A DNA stretch of 7,706 bases from an uncultured Clostridia bacterium (GCA_937959315.1 CALGRC010000154.1:1-7706), one strand, 5' to 3'. Numbered from the stretch's first letter, positions 1 through 5,864 are shown. The notes: a model not told the origin generated them from the letters alone. Made by a program: numbers and translations.

Positions 1-377
<377 letters not shown>

Positions 378-461
378 TTGGTTATCTAAAACGGCTTCCG
401 CCGCCTTACATACCTATCCCTTGATTCGTTCGCTTAGCTCTCTTCCTGCTAGCTTGATTTA

Positions 462-483
462 CTTTAAGCTTATATGCCTAAAG
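462..483 (-). other. RNA hairpin in the rRNA leader
   Basis: On the minus strand, CUUUAGGC and GCUUAAAG pair over eight base pairs (one of them G-U) around the six-base loop AUAUAA. It is not followed by a U tract, so it is not a terminator. It may help fold the leader or present a processing site, which is inference. Confidence 0.5.
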
Positions 484-527
484 CTCTTTCCCTCAAATTT
501 CCTCATCCGAGGTCCCTTCTCTATCCT

Positions 528-546
528 GTTTATTTTTCAAAGTCCC
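528..546 (-). promoter_or_regulatory. boxA-like rRNA antitermination site
   Basis: The minus strand reads GGGACTTTGAAAAATAAAC here. It closely resembles the boxA form found in Bacillus and Clostridium rRNA leaders (core CTTTGAAAA followed by an A-rich stretch), which the NusB/NusE antitermination complex binds. It sits about 45 bases after the predicted transcription start, as expected. The identification rests on motif and position only. Confidence 0.6.
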
Positions 547-597
547 TGCCAGCCCAGCCTTGACATTCTTTAGATTGTCTCACCGGACAGCTTGTAT

Positions 598-626
598 ATA
601 ATATCATACAACCAAACGGTTGTCAA
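598..626 (-). promoter_or_regulatory. sigma-A promoter of the rRNA operon
   Basis: On the minus strand the -35 is TTGACA (626-621), the spacer is exactly 17 bases (620-604) and the -10 is TATTAT (603-598). A TG one base before the -10 makes it an extended -10. Transcription should start at about 593-591, where the sequence is AAG. A start at the G would fit the GTP-sensed rRNA starts known in Bacillus, but that is inference. The spacer contains a perfect 6-bp inverted repeat that begins inside the -35 (see findings). No second promoter was found in the leader. Confidence 0.88.
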
Positions 627-630
627 TAGG

Positions 631-653
631 TTTTTTGATTTTTTTTAATTTTT
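631..653 (-). promoter_or_regulatory. A/T-rich UP-like element of the rRNA promoter
   Basis: Read on the minus strand, the bases just upstream of the -35 form A tracts broken by TT and TC. They cover about positions -40 to -62 relative to the predicted start, where the alpha subunit C-terminal domains of RNA polymerase bind at strong rRNA promoters. The tract overlaps the last codons and stop of the upstream HAD phosphatase gene. The assignment is by composition and position. Confidence 0.6.
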
Positions 654-1127
654 GAGAAATATTTTTTCAAACCGCCGCTTGAGTGCCACAAACCACGTCT
701 CATTTTCCTTGATAGGTGTTACCAATATGGTGTAAAAACCCATGCGGTTACCGCCCCAGATATCGGTAAACAACTGGTCGCCAGCCAGCGCTGTTTCTTC
801 CGGCACCGCCTGCAGTTCCCGCATTACCCGTTTGAGGCCCCGTTTAAACGGCTTATATGCGCGCGGTAGATAAAACATATGCAAATCCCGGCTGAAAGTT
901 TCGACCCGTGCTTTAGAATTATTGGATACAAGCGCAATTTTTATACCATTTTTTGAAAAATTTTTCAAAAAATTTGATATTTCCGGGGTTGGGTGCGGCA
1001 TATCATGCGAAACCAATGTATTGTCAATATCAAAAATCATGGTGTTTCGTCCGTGCGCCTGTAGAAATCCCGGTGATAATTCCTGGATAGAATCCAAAAA
1101 GCAATCCGGCTTCAAATTGGAAAACAG
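645..1127 (-). CDS. yqeG: YqeG family HAD-type (IIIA) phosphatase
   Basis: The gene encodes a small cytosolic haloacid-dehalogenase-fold phosphatase of the YqeG family. The Firmicutes homologue sits in a conserved housekeeping cluster, but its substrate is not settled. Counting from the CTG start (160 aa), the motifs are all present: DIDNT at 33-37 with the nucleophile and acid/base aspartates, the motif II serine in LVSNN (about 68), the motif III lysine in YKP (92), and GDQ..TD at 116-122. Length is close to the family norm. The first in-frame start is a GTG at 1136, but the only ribosome binding site, GGAGG at 1140-1136, runs into that GTG. A CTG at 1127 lies eight bases after it and matches where, from memory, the B. 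subtilis YqeG N-terminus begins. I therefore place the start there; a GTG start would add three residues. The gene follows a terminator and has no clear promoter of its own. Confidence 0.9.
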   Translation of the reverse strand: MFSNLKPDCFLDSIQELSPGFLQAHGRNTMIFDIDNTLVSHDMPHPTPEISNFLKNFSKNGIKIALVSNNSKARVETFSRDLHMFYLPRAYKPFKRGLKRVMRELQAVPEETALAGDQLFTDIWGGNRMGFYTILVTPIKENETWFVALKRRFEKIFLKN

Positions 1128-1135
1128 ATAAACCA

Positions 1136-1140
1136 CCTCC
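1136..1140 (-). promoter_or_regulatory. ribosome binding site of yqeG (decides the start)
   Basis: GGAGG on the minus strand is directly adjacent to, and overlaps by one base, the GTG that would be the longest start. The spacing to the CTG at 1127 is eight bases, within the usual range. No other purine-rich site is seen upstream. Confidence 0.65.
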
Positions 1141-1158
1141 GTTTTTATACTAAAGAAG

Positions 1159-1188
1159 AAAAAAGAGTGGGAACCCCCACTCTTTTTT
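1159..1188 (-). terminator. intrinsic terminator after yqeY (symmetric, could act both ways)
   Basis: A 13-bp perfect stem has arms at 1159-1171 and 1176-1188, with a GAGTGGG/CCCACTC core and a four-base loop. A run of A residues forms one side of the stem and a run of T the other. In minus-strand RNA the hairpin ends in a U-rich stretch. The last base of the yqeY TAA stop falls inside the upstream arm. Because it is symmetric it could also stop plus-strand transcription, though no plus-strand gene needs it here. Confidence 0.9.
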
Positions 1189-1631
1189 TACTGCAAATAT
1201 AACTTTACCAATTCATTAACTTCCTTGCCGTCGGCACGCCCTTTAACTTTTGGCAAAATCAACCCCATCAATTTACCCATATCCTTCATGGAAGTTGCGC
1301 CGCTTGATTCCACTGTTTCTCTTACAATGGCTTCAAGCTCTTCACGTGTTAACTGCGCTGGCAAGTAAGCCATCAGCACATTCATTTCCTCTTTGAGCTC
1401 TGCAATCAGATCAGCGCGCCCGCTTTTTTCATAGTCAGGCAATACGTCCCTGCGTTTTTTGAGCTCCTTTGCAATGACATCTGTCACGCCCGCGTCGTCC
1501 AATTCCACCTTATTATCCTTTTCTACTTGTAAAATAGCCGCCCGGACGCTTTGTACTGTATTTTTGCGGACAGTTTCACGGGCCTTCATAGCCGCTTTTA
1601 AATCTTCCGCAAGCCGTTCTTTCAAATGCAA
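1188..1631 (-). CDS. yqeY: YqeY/GatB-like domain protein
   Basis: This is a 147-aa member of the YqeY family, which shares a helical domain with the tail of the GatB subunit of Asp/Glu-tRNA amidotransferase. That domain is associated with tRNA binding, although the exact role of stand-alone YqeY is not established. Family features include the N-terminal helix with LKERLAEDLKAAMK, the mid-region LMAYLPAQL and the C-terminal block DMGKLMG...PKVKGRADGK. Length is typical. The longest start is a GTG at 1640, only three bases after the GAGG of the ribosome binding site. A TTG at 1631, eight bases after AAGG, fits better and matches the B. subtilis YqeY start as I recall it. The gene is the second in an rpsU-yqeY unit, the same pairing as in Bacillus, and ends inside a terminator stem. 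Its link to S21 suggests a role in translation. Confidence 0.93.
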   Translation of the reverse strand: MHLKERLAEDLKAAMKARETVRKNTVQSVRAAILQVEKDNKVELDDAGVTDVIAKELKKRRDVLPDYEKSGRADLIAELKEEMNVLMAYLPAQLTREELEAIVRETVESSGATSMKDMGKLMGLILPKVKGRADGKEVNELVKLYLQ

Positions 1632-1660
1632 CGCTTGCACCTTCCTCTACCAGGTACCCT

Positions 1661-1837
1661 TTACCGGTACGACCGTTTCCTCGCAGCCTCGGATTTCTTT
1701 TTCCGTCTCACGCTGGGTTTCTCATAGTGCTCTCTTTTCCGCACTTCCGACAAAACACCCGCTTTAGCGCAAGACCGTTTAAACCGGCGCAGCGCACTAT
1801 CTAAAGACTCATTGTCCTTGACTCTGATTTCCGACAC
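1661..1837 (-). CDS. rpsU: 30S ribosomal protein S21
   Basis: The gene encodes a 58-aa, strongly basic S21, a component of the small subunit platform near the 3' end of 16S rRNA that assists initiation. The family signature is clear: NESLDSALRRFKRS, then RKREHYEKPS and a lysine/arginine-rich tail with KKKSEAARKR. The open frame extends about 38 codons further upstream, but that extension does not resemble S21. The true start is the GTG at 1837: a very strong GGAGGGAGGG site lies six bases before it, and the predicted protein then has normal S21 length. It is the first gene of the transcript starting at about 1916, and yqeY follows after a short gap of about 20-30 bases. S21 abundance is tied to ribosome production, which fits its perfect consensus promoter. 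Confidence 0.97.
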   Translation of the reverse strand: MSEIRVKDNESLDSALRRFKRSCAKAGVLSEVRKREHYEKPSVRRKKKSEAARKRSYR

Positions 1838-1858
1838 AAAAATCCCTCCCTCCGCTTC

Positions 1859-1882
1859 TGCATTGTGCCTTGCGGCACCGCA
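1859..1882 (-). other. hairpin in the rpsU 5' leader with a GNRA-type loop
   Basis: In the roughly 78-base leader of the rpsU transcript, GTGCC (1878-1874) pairs with GGCAC (1869-1865) around the loop GCAA, a GNRA tetraloop. Beyond a small internal loop, TGC pairs with GCA (1882-1880 with 1861-1859). The strong ribosome binding site follows a few bases later. The position would allow translational control, but no known S21 leader motif was recognised. Confidence 0.45.
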
Positions 1883-1922
1883 ATCTGTCATGAACGGGAT
1901 TAGACAAAACTTGCATAATATA

Positions 1923-1951
1923 ATTATACTCTGCTTTTTGCAACTTGTCAA
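1923..1951 (-). promoter_or_regulatory. sigma-A promoter of rpsU-yqeY
   Basis: It is a perfect consensus: TTGACA (1951-1946), a 17-base spacer, and TATAAT (1928-1923) on the minus strand. Transcription should begin at about 1916, leaving a leader of about 78 bases before the rpsU GTG. The -35 begins only 12 bases after the stop codon of the HIT gene, so rpsU-yqeY can be expressed independently of alaS. Confidence 0.93.
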
Positions 1952-1963
1952 GAGGAATTTTTC

Positions 1964-2308
1964 TCAGCCTGGAGGCCATTGCAATGACCGGCCGCCAAGA
2001 AAATGAAAATGCAGATGGCCCACCGTCTGACCGCCGTCGATGCCGCAGTTGTTGACAATGCGGAACCCTTTTCCGTCTACGCCAAACTGCTTTGCAAGTT
2101 TTGCCGCAACCAAAAAGATGTGCGACACCACCGCTGCATTCTGCTCAGTGAGTTCCAGAGCCGAAGCAATATGCATCTTAGGGACAATCAGCACATGTAC
2201 CGGCGCCTGCGGTTCAATATCCCGGAACGCCGCGCAAACCTCATCTTCGTATACCATATCAGTGGGAATTTCCCCGTTCGCAATTTTGCAAAACAAGCAA
2301 TCCTCCAT
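1964..2308 (-). CDS. HIT family nucleotide-binding protein (HINT-like)
   Basis: This is a 114-aa cytosolic histidine-triad protein of the HINT/PKCI branch. Members hydrolyse nucleoside phosphoramidates and aminoacyl-adenylates to AMP, which makes sense beside an aminoacyl-tRNA synthetase, although the substrate here is inference. The triad is HLHFHF at residues 98-103, with H100 and H102 followed by LGGR. The N-terminus has CLFCKI (Cys4, Cys7), which with His46 and a triad histidine can form the zinc site of many bacterial members. The mid-sequence HVLIVPKMHI (38-47) and FRIVNNCGIDGGQTVGH are also typical. The ATG at 2308 is preceded by GGGGAGG with a seven-base gap, and it lies two bases beyond the alaS stop, so its ribosome binding site is inside the alaS end and translation is probably coupled. 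Length is normal. Confidence 0.95.
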   Translation of the reverse strand: MEDCLFCKIANGEIPTDMVYEDEVCAAFRDIEPQAPVHVLIVPKMHIASALELTEQNAAVVSHIFLVAAKLAKQFGVDGKGFRIVNNCGIDGGQTVGHLHFHFLGGRSLQWPPG

Positions 2309-2310
2309 AT

Positions 2311-3696
2311 TTATGCCTCCCCTACTTGTTTTTGAAGCACCTCAGACGCAGCCAGCAACGCTTCATCCACGCCCTTTGGATTCTTGCCGCCTGCCTGTGC
2401 GCTGTCTGGCCGCCCGCCGCCGCTGCCGCCCACCAGCTTGGCAATTTCCCGTACCAAATTGCCGCAATGGACGCCCTTATCCACCGCCGCCTTGTTTGCA
2501 GAAGTCAGCAGCGTGACCTTTTCTTCATTATATGCCGCCAATACCGTGACTACACAATCAAATTCATCCCGGATACCGTCTGCCATTTTACGCAGCGTCG
2601 CCGGGTCGGCATCTACAAATGCCCCGCGCAAAATAGTCACCCCGCCAATTTCTTCAGCCTTCCTTTTGATATCATCCAGTCCGCCGGCCGCGGCTTTTTC
2701 CTTGTATCCGGCAATTTCCTTCTCCAGCGATTTCACCTGTGCCTGCAACGCTGCAATGCGGGCAGCCATCTCATGCGGGGCGGCTTTTAGTGCGCCTGCC
2801 GACTGCGCGATGACCGCTTCCGCTTCCGCCAGGCACTTTAAAATATTGCGCGATGTAATCGCCTCAATCCGGCGCACCCCCGCAGCAATGCCCGCCTCTG
2901 ACACAATTTTAAACAATCCCACCTGCGCAGTGTTTTTCACATGGGTACCGCCGCACAATTCCGTGCTAAAATCCCCCATGCGCACCACGCGGACAATATC
3001 GCCGTACTTTTCACCAAACAGCGCCATGGCGCCCAGTTTTTTCGCATCGGCTATGGGCATTTCCTCACAAATAACCGGCAGCGCGTCGGCTATGGCATGG
3101 TTTACTATATCTTCCACCTGCGTGATCTGTTCCGGCGTGACCGCCGCATAGTGAGAAAAATCAAACCGCAGCCGCTCGCTACTGACATATGACCCCGCCT
3201 GTTCCACATGGCTGCCCAATACCGTGCGCAGCGCTTTCTGCAAAAGATGGGTAGCGCTGTGGTTGCGCTCGGTTGCGCGGCGCGCTTCCTTATCCACCGT
3301 ACACACCACGGTATCGCCCACCGCAACCCGGCCAGACAGCACGTTGCACATATGCAGCAATTTACCGTTTCCCATCTTGCGGCAATCCAGAACCTCCACT
3401 TCCAAGCCATTGGCAGTGATCCGCCCGGTATCCCCCACCTGGCCGCCGCTTTCCCCATAAAAGGGGGTCTTATCCAAAATCAGCATCAGGTTGCCATCCT
3501 CAGCGCAACTGCTTTCCTGCAGTTCTAAATCACGCACTATGCCAACCACCCGTGCCTCGGTCTGTAGCGTATCATAGCCTACAAATACCGTTTCAAACAA
3601 ACTATACAGTTTGCGCAGCTCATCGTCCTTCCAGCCAGCGTCTGCATTTGTCCGGCTTTCGCGCACGCCTGCGCTGTTCCTCCATGCAGGCGTCAA
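2311..3696 (-). CDS. alaS: alanyl-tRNA synthetase, C-terminal part (editing and C-Ala domains)
   Basis: This frame carries the rest of AlaRS. It includes the FVGYD segment, then TPFYGESGGQVGD, which opens the editing domain. The editing-site zinc and catalytic residues are HSATH (3261-3247) and CGGTH (2955-2941), which clear mis-charged Ser/Gly-tRNA-Ala. A predicted coiled coil follows (AARIAALQAQVKSLEKEI), then a C-terminal DHHA1/C-Ala domain ending in GGSGGGRPDSAQAGGK. The nominal ATG at 3696 is simply the Met of MEEQ read in the wrong frame; residues before about 3661 do not match AlaRS, and no ribosome binding site is obvious, so it is not an independent gene. The TAA at 2313-2311 lies two bases from the HIT start. 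No key residue is missing. Confidence 0.92.
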   Translation of the reverse strand: MTPAWRNSAGVRESRTNADAGWKDDELRKLYSLFETVFVGYDTLQTEARVVGIVRDLELQESSCAEDGNLMLILDKTPFYGESGGQVGDTGRITANGLEVEVLDCRKMGNGKLLHMCNVLSGRVAVGDTVVCTVDKEARRATERNHSATHLLQKALRTVLGSHVEQAGSYVSSERLRFDFSHYAAVTPEQITQVEDIVNHAIADALPVICEEMPIADAKKLGAMALFGEKYGDIVRVVRMGDFSTELCGGTHVKNTAQVGLFKIVSEAGIAAGVRRIEAITSRNILKCLAEAEAVIAQSAGALKAAPHEMAARIAALQAQVKSLEKEIAGYKEKAAAGGLDDIKRKAEEIGGVTILRGAFVDADPATLRKMADGIRDEFDCVVTVLAAYNEEKVTLLTSANKAAVDKGVHCGNLVREIAKLVGGSGGGRPDSAQAGGKNPKGVDEALLAASEVLQKQVGEA

Positions 3697-4954
3697 ATCC
3701 TTCCTGGTCTGCCGTCATCCCCTGCTCTTCTAAAATTTCCAACGTCAAATCAATGGGAAACCCATAGGTGTCGTATAAGCGGAAGGCGTCCTGGCCCGAA
3801 AGCTGGGTCTTGCCTTCCTCTTTGAGCGTTCCAATATAACCGTTCAAAATACTAAGCCCGCCGTCAATGGTAACGGCAAACCGCTGTTCTTCCAGTTCCA
3901 CAATCTTCTTGATATAATCCGCTTTATCACCCAGTTCCGGATAAGCAGTATGATTTTCTGCAATGACCGTATCAACAATTTTGTACAAAAACGGGTCGCT
4001 CACTCCCAGCAGCTTCCCGTGGCGCGCGGCTCGGCGCAGCAACCGGCGCAGCACATAGCCGCGGCCTTCATTGCTCACCTGTACCCCATCGGCGATCATA
4101 AACGTAGTCGAACGGATATGATCGGTAATCACGCGCAGCGACACATCCGTTTGTTTGCTCTGTCCATAGGTAACATGGGCAATTTCACACACCTTGTCCA
4201 TAATGCGGCGCACGGTGTCCACTTCAAATAGGTTGTCCACCCCCTGCATGATACAGGCAATGCGCTCCAGGCCCATGCCGGTATCAATGTTGGGATGTTC
4301 CAGCGGATGGTAATTACCCTCTTCATCCTTGTCAAACTGGGTAAATACCAGATTCCAGAATTCCACAAAACGGTCGCATTCGCAGCCAACGTGGCAGTCA
4401 GGCTTGCCGCAGCCAGCCTCTGCCCCGCGGTCAAAATACAGCTCAGAGCACGGACCGCACGGGCCGGTACCAATTTCCCAAAAATTATCTTCCTTGCCCA
4501 TACGGACAATGTGATCTGGAGCCACCCCCACTTCCTTTGTCCAAATATCAAACGCCTCGTCGTCTTCCTCATAAATGCTGACCCATAGCTTATCTGCCGG
4601 CAGCCCCAGCACCTGTGTTGCAAATTCCCACGCCCAGGCAGTTGCCTCGTGCTTAAAATAATCGCCAAACGAAAAATTGCCCAGCATTTCAAAATAAGTG
4701 CCATGCCGCGCGGTTTTGCCAACCCGTTCAATATCGGGCGTCCGGATACATTTCTGGCATGTGGTCACCCGTTTGCACGGCGGGGTTTCCTTGCCGGTAA
4801 AAAAGGCTTTGAGCGGCGCCATACCAGCATTGATGAGCAACAAGCTGTTGTCGTTTTGCGGAATAAGCGAAAAGCTTGGCAACCGCAGATGCCCTTTGCT
4901 TTCATAAAATGACAGGAATTTTTCCCGGATTTCATTGAGTCCTAATTTTTCCAT
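3620..4954 (-). CDS. alaS: alanyl-tRNA synthetase, N-terminal part (aminoacylation and tRNA-binding domains)
   Basis: This 444-aa frame carries the class II catalytic core that activates alanine with ATP and loads it on tRNA-Ala. Motif 2 is seen as RHGTYFEMLGNFSFGDYF (83-100), an ATP-site region as NFWEIGTGPCGPCSE (157-171), and motif 3 as DTGMGLER (224-231). Two CxxC-like clusters occur at 66-69 (CQKC) and 182-193. The helical tRNA-recognition domain follows, with RGYVLRRLLRRAARHGKLLG and later DAFRLYDTYGFPIDLT. The last family-like residues are MEEQRRRAR; the eleven or so after it (to the TGA at 3620) are out-of-frame sequence. The ATG at 4954 is preceded by AGGGG at a rather long 11-base gap. 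The start agrees with the family (MEKLGLNEIREKFLSFYE). As read, this frame alone would make a truncated protein lacking editing. Confidence 0.93.
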   Translation of the reverse strand: MEKLGLNEIREKFLSFYESKGHLRLPSFSLIPQNDNSLLLINAGMAPLKAFFTGKETPPCKRVTTCQKCIRTPDIERVGKTARHGTYFEMLGNFSFGDYFKHEATAWAWEFATQVLGLPADKLWVSIYEEDDEAFDIWTKEVGVAPDHIVRMGKEDNFWEIGTGPCGPCSELYFDRGAEAGCGKPDCHVGCECDRFVEFWNLVFTQFDKDEEGNYHPLEHPNIDTGMGLERIACIMQGVDNLFEVDTVRRIMDKVCEIAHVTYGQSKQTDVSLRVITDHIRSTTFMIADGVQVSNEGRGYVLRRLLRRAARHGKLLGVSDPFLYKIVDTVIAENHTAYPELGDKADYIKKIVELEEQRFAVTIDGGLSILNGYIGTLKEEGKTQLSGQDAFRLYDTYGFPIDLTLEILEEQGMTADQEGFDACMEEQRRRARKPDKCRRWLEGR

Positions 4955-4994
4955 CAGATACCGTTCCCCTTTACGTCATGTATCATTCCCTTCT

Positions 4995-5022
4995 ATTATA
5001 TCAAATGCCGCGGCAATGTCAA
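4995..5022 (-). promoter_or_regulatory. sigma-A promoter of alaS
   Basis: TTGACA (5022-5017), a 16-base spacer and TATAAT (5000-4995), with a TG one base before the -10, are read on the minus strand. The start should be near 4988, leaving only about 33 bases before the alaS ATG, too short for a T-box leader. The -35 contains the TGA stop of the upstream phosphoesterase gene (5021-5019). The spacer holds the perfect palindrome TGCCGCGGCA (5006-5015). Confidence 0.9.
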
Positions 5023-5864
5023 CGGGGAATTTCCACATTCTGCTCAGCCGGAGAGAGGATCATGCCGACCAGTTCCGGCGGATTGAACACACGCGGGACC
5101 AATATTGTGTTCTGCGCCAGCCCGCGGCCCACAAGCAGTGCCTGCCGCCCAAACGGGTACAGCCCGCCGGCATAGGGCGGAAACAGGCCCTGCCCGGGGG
5201 CAAACACGCCGTTGAGCAGCCCGGGAATACGCCACTGGCCGCCATGCGCATGACCGGACAGCATCAAATCAAACCCATAAGGCAAGCAGCGGGCAATGTG
5301 TTCCGGCCGGTGGGACAGCAAAACTGAAAAAACACGCCGGTCCAACTGGCCGGATAGGCTGTTCATCTGCTGCCAAAACCGTTCCGGGTCCTCTTCCGGG
5401 TCATCCGCCCCGCCCAGTTGGATGACCTGTCCGCCTGCTTCCAAATACGCCAGTTTGCCGTCCAATACCCGTACGCCCAAACGCCCCAGTTCCTGTTTCA
5501 GCACCTCCAGCCCGCCCCGGCGGATTTCATGGTTTCCTAGTACAAAATAAGCCGGATAAGCCTGCCCAACCGCAGAAAGCAGTTCCCATGCCGGTGCAGC
5601 AGGCAGGGTATCATCCAAAATATCACCGCCAAACAGCACGGCGTCTGGTTCCAGCGCGGCAATGGCGTCCAGCAGGCCCGCCTGATGCGCCCCATAGCTG
5701 CCGCTGTGCAAATCGCTGACAAATGCCAATCGGATGCTGCCGGATAATTTCCCGCTTTTTATGGTGTACTGCTTGACATGCAATCTCCGGCTTACTGCCG
5801 CACCGGCGGCAAAGCCTGCAAAAGCGGCCGCCGCAGAAAGGCCCAAAAGCTTCCTGTGCCCCAT
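5019..5864 (-). CDS. membrane-anchored calcineurin-like metallophosphoesterase (YkuE/YaeI type)
   Basis: This 281-aa metallophosphoesterase has a dinuclear metal site. Residues 1-33 look like a signal anchor: basic MGHRK, then an Ala/Leu/Gly-rich membrane segment, then RRLHVKQYTI. The catalytic domain is therefore probably outside the membrane. Metal motifs appear in order: SDLH (D51, H53), GGDILDD (D81), GNHE (N111, H112), SHRPEH (H185) and GHAHGGQW (H205, H207). Related proteins include YkuE and YaeI, the latter a UDP-X diphosphatase-like or lipid-linked phosphatase by proposal; the substrate here is unknown. The open frame could begin at a TTG at 5906. I prefer the ATG at 5864 because AAGGGTGG lies five bases before it and the membrane segment is then properly N-terminal. 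It follows the kinase gene by 42 bases with no clear promoter or terminator, so co-transcription is likely. The stop overlaps the alaS -35. Confidence 0.9.
   Translation of the reverse strand: MGHRKLLGLSAAAAFAGFAAGAAVSRRLHVKQYTIKSGKLSGSIRLAFVSDLHSGSYGAHQAGLLDAIAALEPDAVLFGGDILDDTLPAAPAWELLSAVGQAYPAYFVLGNHEIRRGGLEVLKQELGRLGVRVLDGKLAYLEAGGQVIQLGGADDPEEDPERFWQQMNSLSGQLDRRVFSVLLSHRPEHIARCLPYGFDLMLSGHAHGGQWRIPGLLNGVFAPGQGLFPPYAGGLYPFGRQALLVGRGLAQNTILVPRVFNPPELVGMILSPAEQNVEIPR

Larger units (their letters stand above)
378..591 (-). other. rRNA operon leader (transcribed spacer upstream of 16S)
   Basis: This stretch of roughly 214 bases lies between the predicted start of transcription (about 591) and the mature 16S 5' end. 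It holds no convincing coding region. It contains a boxA-like sequence (528-546), a small CCTC/GAGG hairpin (501-512), an 8-bp hairpin (462-483) and a GC-rich inverted repeat close to the 16S end (about 392-405). Leaders like this normally carry antitermination signals and one arm of the stalk used in 16S processing. The partner arm would lie downstream of 16S, outside the window. Confidence 0.75.
2311..4954 (-). pseudogene. alaS: alanyl-tRNA synthetase gene, complete but with one frame change
   Basis: The locus covers a whole alaS (about 880 codons, normal for the family), but two overlapping frames are needed to read it. The N-terminal frame ends at 3620 and the C-terminal frame becomes AlaRS-like from about 3662. 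The break falls after MEEQRRRAR, where the downstream frame continues ESRTNADAGWKDDE. The total length is one base over a multiple of three, so either one base was gained or two were lost. The site is the short CG repeat at 3660-3664. Adding one CG there would give RRRARES, close to the E. coli AlaRS sequence MEEQRRRAREAS as I recall it. Because alaS is essential and all catalytic motifs are intact on both sides, a sequencing or assembly error is the likeliest cause. True decay alongside a second alaS copy, or recoding, are the alternatives. Transcription should start at about 4988. Confidence 0.85.

Noticed and set aside
560..565. Plus-strand TTGACA that could be a -35 box
   Set aside because: No -10-like hexamer occurs 16-18 bases downstream and no plus-strand gene follows.
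608..623. Inverted repeat as a terminator for yqeG
   Set aside because: The stem is only six base pairs and is not followed by a U tract; its position inside a promoter spacer explains it better as promoter DNA.
1838..1951. N-terminal extension of rpsU (about 38 codons)
   Set aside because: It runs through the promoter and leader, does not resemble S21, and the strong ribosome binding site points to the GTG at 1837.
2384..3151. Plus-strand open frame of 255 codons opposite alaS
   Set aside because: It is low-complexity Ser/Ala/Pro-rich translation, fully antisense to the conserved AlaRS editing and C-terminal domains, with no ribosome binding site or family resemblance.
4129..4731. Second minus-strand frame inside alaS (200 codons)
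   Set aside because: It is another reading frame of the AlaRS catalytic domain; the AlaRS frame carries all the motifs and this one none.
4954..4986. Ten-codon leader frame whose TGA overlaps the alaS ATG (TGATG)
   Set aside because: It would begin only about two bases from the predicted transcript start, has no ribosome binding site and no alanine codons, so an attenuator-type leader peptide is not supported.
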